A stretch of DNA of 64,000 bases, from positions 343,007 to 407,006 of the forward strand of contig NZ_JAVFJJ010000003.1 of assembly GCF_030908245.1 (NCBI RefSeq), given 5' to 3'. Source of the stretch: Sinomonas sp. ASV322 (lineage in GTDB: Bacteria > Actinomycetota > Actinomycetes > Actinomycetales > Micrococcaceae). A model generated the notes under the pieces. It made no database searches. It saw only the letters and a list, made by a program, of their open reading frames with translations, and was not told the origin of the DNA. A program made the position numbers and the translations under genes. Shown one piece after another: positions 45,901-55,077 of this stretch. Every line of letters starts with the position of its first letter. The stretch's first letter is position 1.

Positions 45901-47424
45901 ATGGTGACATACGTCGTCCGGCGCCTCATCACCGCAGCACTGATCCTCCTTGGCGCGTCCTTCCTGGTGTACAACCTCACCGCGCTCTCAGGGGATCCGC
46001 TCGAGGATCTGAGGACCAACCCCAACGCCGCGCAGCTCATGCAGTCGCGCTCCCAACTCTTGGATCTGTCCACGCCGGCCCCCATCCGCTACTTCAAGTG
46101 GCTCGGCGGCGCGGCCGGCTGCATCGTGGGCAATTGCGATCTCGGCAAGAACATCGCCGGTCAGCCTGTCACGCAGGCGCTCGGCCAGGCCCTCATTCAG
46201 ACCCTGACCCTCGTCACGGGTGCAGCCATCCTCGCGATCCTCATCGGCATCGCGCTCGGCATCATCACGGCCCTCCGCCAGTACAGCGCTCTCGACTACG
46301 GCGTGACCTTCATGGCGTTCCTCTTCTTCTCGCTGCCGATCTTCTGGGTCGCCGTCCTGCTCAAGGAATTCGGCGCCATCGGCTTCAACAACTTCTTGGC
46401 ACACCCCGACATCCCGCTGCCCGTGGCCCTCGGCATCGGCCTGGTCTTCGGGATCATCGCAACTGTCGTGTCGGGCGGAGAGCTGAGGCGGCGCCTCATC
46501 GTCGGCGGGATCGTGTTCGCCTTCGTGACGATCGTCCTCGTCGTCGCGGGCATTTCGCAGTGGTTCCGCACCCCGGCCCTCGGCCTCGGCGTGATCATCC
46601 CCGCCGGCGTCGGCATCGCCTTCGGCGTCACCGTGCTCGTGGCAGGCCTCCAGAACCGGCGCGCCCTGTACGCGGCCCTTACGACAGTAGTCGTCGGCGT
46701 TGTCCTCTACTTCCCGATCCAGCCGCTCCTCGGCCTTGCGACGCCCCTCATGATCCTCATCCTCGCGATCGTCGCCGTGCTCGTCGGCGTCGCGGCAGGC
46801 TACTTCTGGGGAGGCTACGACCGCAGCCAAGGCATGCGCGCCGCCGGCATCACGGCATTCGTCGTGGCCGCCATGGTGTTCCTCGACCGCTTCATGCAGT
46901 CATGGCCCGCGTACTTCGACAACAGCAAAATCCGCGGCCGCCCGGTCGCGACGATCGGTGCCGCGACGCCGAATCTCCAGGGCGACTTCTGGCTCTCCGG
47001 CATCGACGCGTTCACCCACCTCGTGCTCCCGACCATCGCGCTCATCCTCATCTCCCTCGCGAGCTACACGCGCTACACGCGCTCGTCGATGCTCGAGGTC
47101 ATGAACATGGACTACATCCGCACGGCCCGCGCGAAGGGCGTGAGCGAGCGGTCGGTCATCATGCGCCACGCGTTCCGCAACGCCCTCATTCCGATCTCGA
47201 CCGTCGTGGCGCTCGATATCGGCCAGCTCATCGGCGGCGCGGTCATCACCGAGACCGTCTTCTCGGTGCGCGGCATGGGCTTCATGTTCCTCGATGGCAT
47301 TCAGCATGTCGATCCGAACCCCGTCATGGGCGTCTTCGCGTGCGTCGCGATCACGGCCCTCGCGTTCAACCTCATCGCGGATCTCGTGTACTCCGCGCTC
47401 GATCCTCGCGTAAGGGTGAAGTGA
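45901..47424 (+). CDS. Peptide ABC transporter permease (DppB-type) with large membrane insertion
   Basis: Encodes 507 aa, against about 310-340 for DppB/OppB. The N-terminal DppB part (YVVRRLITAALILLGASFLVYNLTALSGDP) and the C-terminal core with the EAA loop (DYIRTARAKGVSERSVIMRHAFRNALIPIS) are normal. Between them (about residues 190-350) lies an insertion with about six extra hydrophobic segments (IVGGIVFAFVTIVLVVAGI and others). ATG 45901 starts without a strong ribosome site; the next permease follows after 1 bp. Confidence 0.88.
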   Translation: MVTYVVRRLITAALILLGASFLVYNLTALSGDPLEDLRTNPNAAQLMQSRSQLLDLSTPAPIRYFKWLGGAAGCIVGNCDLGKNIAGQPVTQALGQALIQTLTLVTGAAILAILIGIALGIITALRQYSALDYGVTFMAFLFFSLPIFWVAVLLKEFGAIGFNNFLAHPDIPLPVALGIGLVFGIIATVVSGGELRRRLIVGGIVFAFVTIVLVVAGISQWFRTPALGLGVIIPAGVGIAFGVTVLVAGLQNRRALYAALTTVVVGVVLYFPIQPLLGLATPLMILILAIVAVLVGVAAGYFWGGYDRSQGMRAAGITAFVVAAMVFLDRFMQSWPAYFDNSKIRGRPVATIGAATPNLQGDFWLSGIDAFTHLVLPTIALILISLASYTRYTRSSMLEVMNMDYIRTARAKGVSERSVIMRHAFRNALIPISTVVALDIGQLIGGAVITETVFSVRGMGFMFLDGIQHVDPNPVMGVFACVAITALAFNLIADLVYSALDPRVRVK

Positions 47425-47425
47425 C

Positions 47426-48640
47426 ATGAGCCAGCAGTCTCAGCAAGAAGACCTCGTGACCGGAACCCCGGGAACGACGCCCGCCAGCGTGCCGGCCGCG
47501 GGCATCGAGCCCGTGATCGAGGCGAAGGGCCTGAGCCTCGGCCAGATCGTCCGCAAGCGGTTCTTCGGGCACTCAGGTGCCCTCGCCGGCCTCGTCGTGT
47601 TCGCCATCATCTTCCTCCTCGCGTTCACATCCGAAGGCTGGGGCCCGTTCCCCGGCTGGTGGAAGTACAGCCACACGGACGTCCAGCCACTCGTGGGCGA
47701 GGGCCAGCCGACGTGGACATTCGCCCCGTTCAGCTTCGGCGATCACCCGTTCGGCCAGGACCGCATCGGGCGCGACCTCTTCGCGATGACGATGCGCGGC
47801 GCCCAGCAGTCGATCATCGTCATGCTCATCATCGGCCTCGTCGCGGGCGTCATCGGCGTCGTGATCGGTGCGCTTGCGGGCTACTTCCGCGGCTGGATCG
47901 AGACGATCCTCATGCGCCTGACCGACGTCATCATCATCATTCCGGTGCTGCTCCTCGCGGCCGTCATGTCGCAGACCGCGGGTCGCCGCGACACGGGAAC
48001 GTGGTTCGCAGAATTCGCGTCGTCGAACGGCGTCATCGTCCTCGGCATCTTCCTCGGCTTGGTTGTGTGGGTCTCGCTCGCCCGCCTCGTGCGAGGCGAG
48101 TTCCTCTCGCTGCGCGAACGCGAATTCGTCGACGCCGCCCGGATCTCGGGCGCGTCCAACACGCGGATCATCTTCAAGCACATCCTGCCGAACGCCGTCG
48201 GCGTCGTGATCGTCAACGGAACGCTCATCATGTCCTCGGCGATCCTGCTCGAGACCGCGCTGAGTTACCTCGGCGTCGGCGTCAAGGCGCCGGACACGTC
48301 GCTCGGCCTCCTCATCTCGCAGAATCAGGAGGCGTTCTCGACGCGTCCGTGGCTCTTCTGGTGGCCCGGCCTGTTCATCGTGCTCATCTGCCTCAGCATC
48401 AACTTCATCGGCGATGGCCTGCGCGACGCGTTCGATCCGCGCCAGAAGAAGTTCAACGCGAAGAAGGCGAAGAACCGCAAGGTTCACGGCAGCGCCGTTC
48501 CCGCGGGCGTCTCGGCTGCGGCCGAGCCAGTCCTTGAGGTGGGCGGCACCGTAGTCCCCGCGACGGGCGTCGTGCCCGATTCCAGCGCGTTCGGCGGCGC
48601 GGCGGAGGCTTCGGAGGGCACGCCCGGAGGGGCTTCCTGA
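47426..48640 (+). CDS. Peptide ABC transporter permease (DppC-type)
   Basis: Encodes 404 aa. A hydrophilic N-terminus (residues 1-45) leads into a DppC core with about six helices and the EAA loop (EFVDAARISGASNTRIIFKHILPNAVGVVIVNGTL); GKQxGRD-like HPFGQDRIGRDLF is present after helix 1. A C-terminal tail of about 60 Ala/Val/Gly-rich residues is extra. It forms the heterodimeric channel with the gene just upstream (1-bp spacing). Confidence 0.9.
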   Translation: MSQQSQQEDLVTGTPGTTPASVPAAGIEPVIEAKGLSLGQIVRKRFFGHSGALAGLVVFAIIFLLAFTSEGWGPFPGWWKYSHTDVQPLVGEGQPTWTFAPFSFGDHPFGQDRIGRDLFAMTMRGAQQSIIVMLIIGLVAGVIGVVIGALAGYFRGWIETILMRLTDVIIIIPVLLLAAVMSQTAGRRDTGTWFAEFASSNGVIVLGIFLGLVVWVSLARLVRGEFLSLREREFVDAARISGASNTRIIFKHILPNAVGVVIVNGTLIMSSAILLETALSYLGVGVKAPDTSLGLLISQNQEAFSTRPWLFWWPGLFIVLICLSINFIGDGLRDAFDPRQKKFNAKKAKNRKVHGSAVPAGVSAAAEPVLEVGGTVVPATGVVPDSSAFGGAAEASEGTPGGAS

Positions 48641-48671
48641 CGTGAGGCCCGCGGGAGCTGCGAGAGGCCGT

Positions 48672-49298
48672 CTAGGCGGCCAGGGTGACGATCGTCGCCG
48701 CGACGAGCACAAGCGTCGCTGCGACGATGCCCCACTCCGCTCTGCGCAGCACGGGCGTCTCGTCGGCCCGGCCGCCGGCCACGGCGCCGCGCTCCACCTG
48801 CTCCGCCCAGCGGCGGCGCACGAGGAGCGCGGCCTGGCCGGACACGGTGTGCGTGAGATCGCCGGGGCGGACCGAGTGCTCGGGGCCATAGCTGCTCTCG
48901 GGGAGTCCCGTGAGGTGCTGCGGCCTGGCGCCGCGGGCACCCCACATGCCCGGCGCGGGCGCGGCCCACGAGGCGAAGCGGCCCGAGCCGGTTACGAGCG
49001 TCAGCGCGTATTTCGTGTCGACGAAGGCGAGGGCTTCCCACGGGACGCCGATGCGCCGCAGCGGGTTGACGAGCTCGACGCCGGCATCGCTCACGACGAC
49101 GGCGGGCCGCCAGAACAGTGCCCAGCCTGCGAACGCCATGAGCACGAGCGGAGCGGCGAAGCGGAGTCCGGGCAGGCCGGTCTGGACGACCGTCACGACG
49201 ATCCCGAAGGCCGCTGCGGCCCACAGGAGCACGGCGAGGGCCGAGTTGCTCCGGGCCTTGAAGACGTCGACTTGACCGGCATGCTGCATGGCACTCAT
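48672..49298 (-). CDS. PH domain-like membrane protein
   Basis: Encodes 208 aa: two N-terminal transmembrane helices (about residues 20-40 and 45-62), a bacterial PH-type domain (WRPAVVVSDAGVELVNPLRRIGVPWEALAFVDTKYALTLVTGSGRFASW) and a final helix (185-205). It lies on the opposite strand between the permeases and the ATPase gene of the peptide importer, splitting what would be an operon. Function unknown; actinobacterial homologues are annotated only as PH domain proteins. Confidence 0.75.
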   Translation of the reverse strand: MSAMQHAGQVDVFKARSNSALAVLLWAAAAFGIVVTVVQTGLPGLRFAAPLVLMAFAGWALFWRPAVVVSDAGVELVNPLRRIGVPWEALAFVDTKYALTLVTGSGRFASWAAPAPGMWGARGARPQHLTGLPESSYGPEHSVRPGDLTHTVSGQAALLVRRRWAEQVERGAVAGGRADETPVLRRAEWGIVAATLVLVAATIVTLAA

Positions 49299-49384
49299 GC
49301 ACCTAATATTTCAGGATTTTTTGAATTCCGTCCGCAGGGGCCGCACGTGCCCGGCGAGGCGGTGCACGGAAGGAAGAGCAGAGG

Positions 49385-51247
49385 ATGACTGAGAACCTCG
49401 GCAGGGCGGGAAGCCCCGGAAGGCAGCGCCGCGGCGCGAAGGGCGGAATCGGCGCCGATCTGGTCAAGGGCCAGATGGTACTCGAGGTCAGCGACCTGAG
49501 CGTCGACTTCGGTGTCGAGAAGGAATGGGTTCCCGCGGCGATCAAGCTCAACTACGAGGTTCGCGCAGGCGAGGTCCTCGCGATCGTCGGAGAGTCGGGG
49601 TCCGGCAAGTCAGCGAGCTCGATGGCCCTCCTCGGCCTCCTGCCGTCGAACAGCCGCGTGTCCGGAAGCGTCAAGCTCGCGGGCAAGGAGCTGCTCGGCA
49701 AGGACCGCGCCGCCATCAAGCAGGCGCGCGGCAACGACGTCGCCGTCATCTTCCAGGAGCCCATGACGGCCCTCAACCCCGTGTACACGATCGGCAACCA
49801 GATCGTCGAGACCATCCGGCTCCACAACCCGATCTCGCCCGACGAGGCCAAGGCGCGCGCCCTCAAGATGCTCGAACTCGTCGAGCTCCCGGATCCGGAG
49901 AAGGCGTTCAAGTCGTACCCGCACCAGCTCTCGGGCGGCCAGCGCCAGCGCGCCATGATCGCCCAGTCGCTCTCGTGCGACCCCAAGCTGCTCATCGCCG
50001 ATGAGCCGACGACGGCGCTCGACGTTACCGTCCAGGCCGAGATCCTCGACCTCATGCGCCACCTCAAGGACAAGCTCAACAGTGCCGTGATCCTCATCAC
50101 CCACGACATGGGCGTCGTCGCGGACCTCGCGGACCGCATCGCCGTCATGCGCCGCGGCCTGATCGTCGAGGCAGGCTCGGCGGAGCAGATCTTCCACAAC
50201 CCCCAGCACGAGTACACCCAGGCGCTGCTCGCCGCGGTGCCGCACCTCGGGCAGGGCTCTGAGGACGAGGCGGAGGTCGACATCACGGCGGCGCTCGCGG
50301 CGGCGACGGGCACCGAGCTCGAAGCGGTCGACGCCGCAGAGCTCGCCGTGCGCGAGAAGGAGAACCTCGAGGCGCTCGCCGAGGCCGAGGCCGCGAAGGA
50401 GCGCCGGGGCGAGCCGATCCTCGAGCTCAAGGGCGTCGCGATCGAGTACCCCAAGCAGGGTCGCGTGCCGGCGTTCCGCGCGGTCGAGGGCGCGGACCTC
50501 ATCGTGTACCCGGGACAGGTCGTGGGCCTAGTCGGCGAGTCTGGCTCGGGCAAGACGACGATCGGGCGGGCCGCCGTCGGCCTCCTCCCGGTGGCCGAGG
50601 GGTCGCTCAAGGTCGTGGGCCGCGAGATCTCCCAGCTCAAGAAGAACTCGAAGGAGCTGCACGACATCCGGCGCTCGGTGGGCATGGTGTTCCAGGACCC
50701 GTCGTCGTCGCTCAATCCCCGCCTTCCCATCGGCGAGTCGATCGGCGAGCCCATGTACCTCGCGGGCGTCGCGAAGGGCGCCGATCTGCAGAAGCGCGTC
50801 GAGACGCTCCTCGACCAGGTCGAGCTCCCGCGCTCGTACCGCAACCGCTACCCGCACGAGCTCTCCGGCGGCCAGAAGCAGCGCGTCGGCATCGCCCGCG
50901 CGCTCTCGCTCAAGCCGAAGCTCATGGTCGCGGACGAGCCCACGTCCGCGCTCGACGTCTCGGTCCAGGCCAAGGTCCTCGAGCTCTTCCAGGCGCTCCA
51001 GAAGGAGCTCGGCTTCGCGGCCCTGTTCGTGACCCACGACCTCGCGGTGATCGACGTCCTCGCCGATCACATCTGCGTGATGCAGCGTGGCAAGATCGTC
51101 GAACAGGGCTCGCGGGACCAGATCCTGCGCAACCCGCAGGAGGCGTACACGCAGCGCCTGCTCGCCGCCGTTCCACTTCCCGATCCCGAGAAGCAGCGCG
51201 AGCGCCGTGAGCTGCGCGAACTGCTCCTCGCGAGCGGCATCGAGTAG
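49385..51247 (+). CDS. Peptide ABC transporter ATP-binding protein, fused DppD-DppF type
   Basis: Encodes 620 aa with two complete ATPase domains. The first has Walker A GESGSGKSAS, signature LSGGQRQRAMIAQS and Walker B LLIADEPTTALD; the second has GESGSGKTTI, LSGGQKQRVGIARA and LMVADEPTSALD. An acidic Ala/Glu-rich linker (about residues 295-340) joins them. The oligopeptide C-terminal extensions (YTQALLAAVPHL; YTQRLLAAVPLPDP) are present in both halves. It energises the permease pair encoded upstream. ATG 49385 has AGAGCAGAGG just upstream. Confidence 0.93.
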   Translation: MTENLGRAGSPGRQRRGAKGGIGADLVKGQMVLEVSDLSVDFGVEKEWVPAAIKLNYEVRAGEVLAIVGESGSGKSASSMALLGLLPSNSRVSGSVKLAGKELLGKDRAAIKQARGNDVAVIFQEPMTALNPVYTIGNQIVETIRLHNPISPDEAKARALKMLELVELPDPEKAFKSYPHQLSGGQRQRAMIAQSLSCDPKLLIADEPTTALDVTVQAEILDLMRHLKDKLNSAVILITHDMGVVADLADRIAVMRRGLIVEAGSAEQIFHNPQHEYTQALLAAVPHLGQGSEDEAEVDITAALAAATGTELEAVDAAELAVREKENLEALAEAEAAKERRGEPILELKGVAIEYPKQGRVPAFRAVEGADLIVYPGQVVGLVGESGSGKTTIGRAAVGLLPVAEGSLKVVGREISQLKKNSKELHDIRRSVGMVFQDPSSSLNPRLPIGESIGEPMYLAGVAKGADLQKRVETLLDQVELPRSYRNRYPHELSGGQKQRVGIARALSLKPKLMVADEPTSALDVSVQAKVLELFQALQKELGFAALFVTHDLAVIDVLADHICVMQRGKIVEQGSRDQILRNPQEAYTQRLLAAVPLPDPEKQRERRELRELLLASGIE

Positions 51248-51277
51248 CCCCGCGGGACACGGGCGCGGCCGAGGGGC

Positions 51278-52126
51278 TCAGCCGAGCGCGAGCCCCTTGG
51301 CCGCGAGGACTTGCGCGAAGATCGGCGCGAGCCGCGCCTTGCCCGCGGGGTTGAGGTGGACGCCGTCGGCGAGCTCGCCCGCGAGCCCGTAGCGCGAGAT
51401 CCAGTCGCCGCACGCGATGAAGGGAAGGCCGAGCTCTGCCGACGTCCGCCCGAGGAGCGTGTCGACCTGCGTGCGCCGCCCACCGCCGTCGGCCGCCGAC
51501 TTCGCGAGCGTGCCGACCACGACCGTCGTCGACTGCGGGTAGCTCGCCCGCACCTCGGCGAGGAGGGAGCGGACGCCCGCGATGATCGCGGCGTCGGCCG
51601 CGCCGCGCGTCGCATCGTTTCCGCCACCCTGGAGCACGACGAGCGCAGGGGTGCCGTAGGGGATGAACCAGTCGCCGAGGCGCAGGGCGTCCGCGTAGTC
51701 GTGGGCCGCCGCCGTCCCGACGGAGAACCCGGTTCCGCCCCGGCCCGCGAAGTACACGGTGTAGCCGGCGCGCTCGAGGCCCTTGCGGACCCAGCTGTCG
51801 GCCGGCTCGGACTGCGAGTCGCCGATGAGCACGGCGGTTTTCGCGAGGCTCCCGCGCACGACTTCGCGCCGCCCGCTCGCTGGGTTGAAATAGAACGAGC
51901 CGAGGGGCAGCAGCGTCGGGGCCGTGCTGCTGAATCCGCGGGGGAGACGCGCCTCGAGCGCTAGGCTCCGTGCGCCGCCCGCGCCATCGGCGTCGTCGGA
52001 CGCGGACGACGGCGAGCGGCCAGGCTGCGCCGTGGCACACCCAGCGGCGCCGAGCGCCATGACGAGCGCGACGATGGCGGCGCGCGCCGACCAGGCGGGA
52101 CGAAGGCCTCGGCTGCCCAAGGGCAC
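51278..52126 (-). CDS. SGNH/GDSL hydrolase lipoprotein
   Basis: Encodes 282 aa. The signal peptide ends in the lipobox GAAGC, so the protein is probably anchored outside the membrane. SGNH blocks: VLIGDSQSEPADSW (catalytic Ser), GGRGGTG (Gly), VVLQGGGNDATRG (Asn) and DGVHLNPAGKARLAP (Asp/His). A linker rich in Ser/Ala/Asp follows the lipidated Cys. It likely removes acyl or acetyl groups from envelope polymers; the substrate is unknown. GTG 52126 is the start. It ends 30 bp from the convergent ATPase gene. Confidence 0.85.
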   Translation of the reverse strand: MPLGSRGLRPAWSARAAIVALVMALGAAGCATAQPGRSPSSASDDADGAGGARSLALEARLPRGFSSTAPTLLPLGSFYFNPASGRREVVRGSLAKTAVLIGDSQSEPADSWVRKGLERAGYTVYFAGRGGTGFSVGTAAAHDYADALRLGDWFIPYGTPALVVLQGGGNDATRGAADAAIIAGVRSLLAEVRASYPQSTTVVVGTLAKSAADGGGRRTQVDTLLGRTSAELGLPFIACGDWISRYGLAGELADGVHLNPAGKARLAPIFAQVLAAKGLALG

Positions 52127-52274
52127 CCCTCTCGCGGAACTGACAGTGCCGTAATCATCGTAAAATGGACTTGCTGGCCCTCAAGAGGGTCTGTTCCGTT
52201 GTGTCTCCAAGCGCTCTACCATGCTCCCGCGAGGCCTCGGACCGTCGCGACCCACCGAATCGAGCCCGAAGCGA

Positions 52275-54200
52275 ATGACTGAAACTGTGTCCACCGCGTC
52301 CCGCACCGACCTCCGCAACGTTGCCATCGTGGCGCACGTCGACCATGGCAAGACGACCCTCGTCGACGCGATGCTCAAGCAGACCAACTCGTTCGCCGCG
52401 CACAGCGCGGTCGAGGACCGCGTCATGGACTCCGGCGACCTCGAGCGCGAGAAGGGCATCACGATCCTCGCCAAGAACACGACCGTCCTCTACGGCGGTC
52501 CGGCGGCGGCTGAGGTCGGCGAGCCCAACGGCATCCTCATCAACGTCATCGACACCCCGGGCCACGCTGACTTCGGCGGCGAGGTCGAGCGTGGACTTTC
52601 GATGGTCGACGGCGTCGTGCTCCTCGTCGACGCCTCCGAGGGCCCGCTCCCGCAGACCCGCTTCGTGCTGCGCAAGGCCCTCGCCGCGCACAAGCCCGTG
52701 ATCCTCGTCGTCAACAAGACGGACCGACCGGACGCCCGCATCGAGGAGGTCGTCCACGAGACGATGGACCTCCTCCTGGGCCTGGCCTCGGACCTCGCGG
52801 ACGAGGTTCCGGACCTCGACCTCGACAAGGTCCTCGACGTCCCGGTCGTCTACGCCGCCGCGCGCGCCGGCGCGTCGTCGCTCGAGCAGCCCGTGGACGG
52901 CACGGTGCCGGCGAACGACAACCTCGAGCCACTCTTCGAGACGATCATCAAGCACATCCCGGCGCCCACGTACGATCCCGAGGGCGTCCTCCAGGCGCAC
53001 GTGACCAACCTCGACGCGTCGCCGTTCCTCGGCCGCCTCGCGCTCCTGCGCATCTACAACGGCACGCTGCGCAAGGGCCAGCAGGTCGCGTGGGCCCGCC
53101 ACGACGGCACGCTCAAGACGGTCAAGATCACCGAGCTCCTGGCCACGAAGGCGCTCGAGCGCGTGCCCGCCGAGTCGGCTGGCCCGGGCGAGATCGTCGC
53201 CGTCGCCGGCATCGAGGACATCACGATCGGCGAGACGCTCACGGACCTCGAGAACCCGCAGCCGCTCCCGCTCATCACGGTCGACGACCCGGCCATCTCC
53301 ATGACGATCGGCATCAACACGTCCCCGCTCGCGGGCCGTGTCAAGGGCGCCAAGGTCACGGCGCGCCAGGTCAAGGACCGCCTCGACAAGGAGCTCATCG
53401 GCAACGTCTCGATCCGCGTCCTGCCGACCGAGCGTCCCGACGCGTGGGAGGTCCAGGGCCGCGGCGAGCTCGCCCTGGCCATCCTGGTCGAGCAGATGCG
53501 CCGCGAGGGCTTCGAGCTCACGGTGGGCAAGCCGCAGGTCGTGACCAAGAAGGTCGACGGGCACGTGCACGAGCCCATGGAGCACATGACGATCGACGTC
53601 CCCGAGGAGTACCTCGGCGCTGTGACGCAGCTCCTCGCGGCGCGCAAGGGCCGCATGACCAACATGTCGAACCACGGCACCGGCTGGGTCCGCATGGAGT
53701 TCATCGTCCCGTCGCGCGGCCTCATCGGCTTCCGCACGAAGTTCCTGACGGACACGCGCGGCGCGGGCATCGCGTCGTCGATCTCCGAGGGCTACGAGCC
53801 GTGGGCCGGCGAGATCGAGTACCGCACGAACGGCTCGCTCATCGCGGACCGCGCAGGGGTCGCCACCCCGTTCGCGATGATCAACCTCCAGGAGCGCGGG
53901 TCGTTCTTCGTCCAGCCCACGGCCGAGGTGTACGAGGGCATGATCGTGGGCGAGAACTCGCGCGCCGACGACATGGATGTGAACATCACCAAGGAGAAGA
54001 AGCTCACGAACATGCGCTCTTCGACCGCGGACAACTTCGAGGGCCTCACGCCGCCGCGCACGCTCACGCTCGAGGAATCCCTCGAGTTTGCGCGCGAGGA
54101 CGAGTGCGTCGAGATCACGCCCGAGGACATCCGCATCCGCAAGGTCATCCTCGACGCAAACGAGCGCCTCAAGGCGAGCCGGTCACGCGCCCGCTCCTGA
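52275..54200 (+). CDS. typA: Translational GTPase TypA/BipA
   Basis: Encodes 641 aa. GTPase motifs are G1 [14 protein letters not shown], switch [16 protein letters not shown] and G4 NKTDRPDAR, followed by domain II, EF-G-like domains III/V ([24 protein letters not shown]) and the TypA-specific C-terminal domain ([49 protein letters not shown]). TypA aids ribosome assembly and stress adaptation. ATG 52275 matches the family N-terminus; the ATG at 52221 lies inside a TACCAT -10 box and is unlikely. Confidence 0.95.
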   Translation: MTETVSTASRTDLRNVAIVAHVDHGKTTLVDAMLKQTNSFAAHSAVEDRVMDSGDLEREKGITILAKNTTVLYGGPAAAEVGEPNGILINVIDTPGHADFGGEVERGLSMVDGVVLLVDASEGPLPQTRFVLRKALAAHKPVILVVNKTDRPDARIEEVVHETMDLLLGLASDLADEVPDLDLDKVLDVPVVYAAARAGASSLEQPVDGTVPANDNLEPLFETIIKHIPAPTYDPEGVLQAHVTNLDASPFLGRLALLRIYNGTLRKGQQVAWARHDGTLKTVKITELLATKALERVPAESAGPGEIVAVAGIEDITIGETLTDLENPQPLPLITVDDPAISMTIGINTSPLAGRVKGAKVTARQVKDRLDKELIGNVSIRVLPTERPDAWEVQGRGELALAILVEQMRREGFELTVGKPQVVTKKVDGHVHEPMEHMTIDVPEEYLGAVTQLLAARKGRMTNMSNHGTGWVRMEFIVPSRGLIGFRTKFLTDTRGAGIASSISEGYEPWAGEIEYRTNGSLIADRAGVATPFAMINLQERGSFFVQPTAEVYEGMIVGENSRADDMDVNITKEKKLTNMRSSTADNFEGLTPPRTLTLEESLEFAREDECVEITPEDIRIRKVILDANERLKASRSRARS

Positions 54201-54229
54201 GCGGGGCCTTCACGGCGAGCGAGGATCGC

Positions 54230-54293
54230 CGTAAGCGGACGACGGCGTGAGCGGACGACGGCGTGAGCGGACGACAGCGTGAGCGGACGACGG
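54230..54293. repeat. 16-bp tandem repeat, four copies
   Basis: Units start at 54230, 54246, 54262 and 54278 with the consensus CGTGAGCGGACGACGG; unit 1 has A for G and unit 3 has A for G. The last unit is the left arm of the terminator at 54282-54322, so the array looks like an amplified terminator arm. Confidence 0.9.
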
Positions 54294-54322
54294 CGGGTGC
54301 CCACCCGCCGTCGTCCGCTTTC
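54282..54322 (+). terminator. Strong terminator after typA
   Basis: AGCGGACGACGGCGGGTG (54282-54299) pairs with 54302-54319, then TTTCCC. The loop closes at 2 nt if fully paired, so the top pairs will open. Three further left-arm copies lie upstream. Confidence 0.85.
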
Positions 54323-54325
54323 CCG

Positions 54326-54502
54326 TTCAGGGGTCACCTCCCGCGGGTGGCGCGTCGTCTAAGGGTCACGTCCCGTGGGTTCCACCCCCATCAGGTGACC
54401 CCTGAATGGGGCTCCACCCACAGGAGGTGACCCCTGAAGGGGACCCCACCCACAGGAGGTGACCCCTAAACGAGCCTCAACCCACATCAGGTGACTCTTG
54501 AA
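54326..54502. repeat. Cluster of inverted/direct palindromic repeats (AGGTGACCCCTGAA family)
   Basis: AGGTGACCCCTGAA or a close variant occurs at about 54393, 54425, 54457 and 54489 (period about 32 bp, each preceded by CACCCACAGG or similar), and its reverse complement TTCAGGGGTCACCTCC occurs at 54326 and, more weakly, at 54361. Direct and inverted units can fold on each other. It lies between convergent typA and the arsR-type gene. Confidence 0.8.
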
Positions 54503-54519
54503 CGGACGGGGGCGGGGCG

Positions 54520-55011
54520 TCAGTCGGCGGTCGGGTCCGGGTGGTGCGCGACCATGAGCGAGGTCGCGACGCCGTCCGGATCGCTGGGCATCGCGACGTA
54601 CTCGTCGACGACGGCGCGCAGCTTCGCGAGCATCTCCTGGCAGTGCTCGGCGTTGAGCTTGAGGCCGAGCCGCCACACCTCGATGTCCTCGGGCGGAAGC
54701 GCCGCCGTCTCCTGGACGAAGGTCTCGATGAGGACGGGAGCGACGTCGTCGACGTGCTGGCCCCACGAACGTCGGGTCGCAAGGTAGGGGACTTCGCGCG
54801 CGCCCCGCTTGCCGCGGCGCTCCTCCTGCGGCGCGAGAAAGCCGGTCGAGACCAGCGTCCGCACGTGGTGGAGGGTCGACGCCGGATTGAGGCCGAGGAG
54901 GTCGGCGATCTCCTTGTTGGTGCGCGCGTGGTGGAGGCACAGGCGCAGGATGCGCAGCCTGAGAGGAGAACTGAGGGCGCGGCCCTTGGCGGCTTCGTCG
55001 GACATCGACAT
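54520..55011 (-). CDS. ArsR-like winged-helix transcriptional regulator
   Basis: Encodes 163 aa. Winged helix at residues 8-70 (GRALSSPLRLRILRLCLHHARTNKEIADLLGLNPASTLHHVRTLVSTGFLAPQ) with a helical C-terminal half. Start ATG 55011; on the minus strand TAGAGT (plus 55018-55023) lies six nt upstream, so the mRNA is probably leaderless. It diverges from an MFS gene and shares with it the palindrome at 55039-55060. It probably represses both. Confidence 0.88.
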   Translation of the reverse strand: MSMSDEAAKGRALSSPLRLRILRLCLHHARTNKEIADLLGLNPASTLHHVRTLVSTGFLAPQEERRGKRGAREVPYLATRRSWGQHVDDVAPVLIETFVQETAALPPEDIEVWRLGLKLNAEHCQEMLAKLRAVVDEYVAMPSDPDGVATSLMVAHHPDPTAD

Positions 55012-55038
55012 GGGATCACTCTACCGATGCCCGCCTGA

Positions 55039-55060
55039 GTGATTGACACTTCCCAATCAC
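55039..55060. promoter_or_regulatory. Operator palindrome over the divergent arsR-type/MFS promoters
   Basis: GTGATTG (55039-55045) and CAATCAC (55054-55060) form a perfect inverted repeat with an 8-bp centre. It overlaps TTGACA (55043-55048), the -35 of the MFS promoter, and lies about 17 bp upstream of the regulator's -10. Confidence 0.7.
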
Positions 55061-55077
55061 TGCCTCACACTGGCCGC

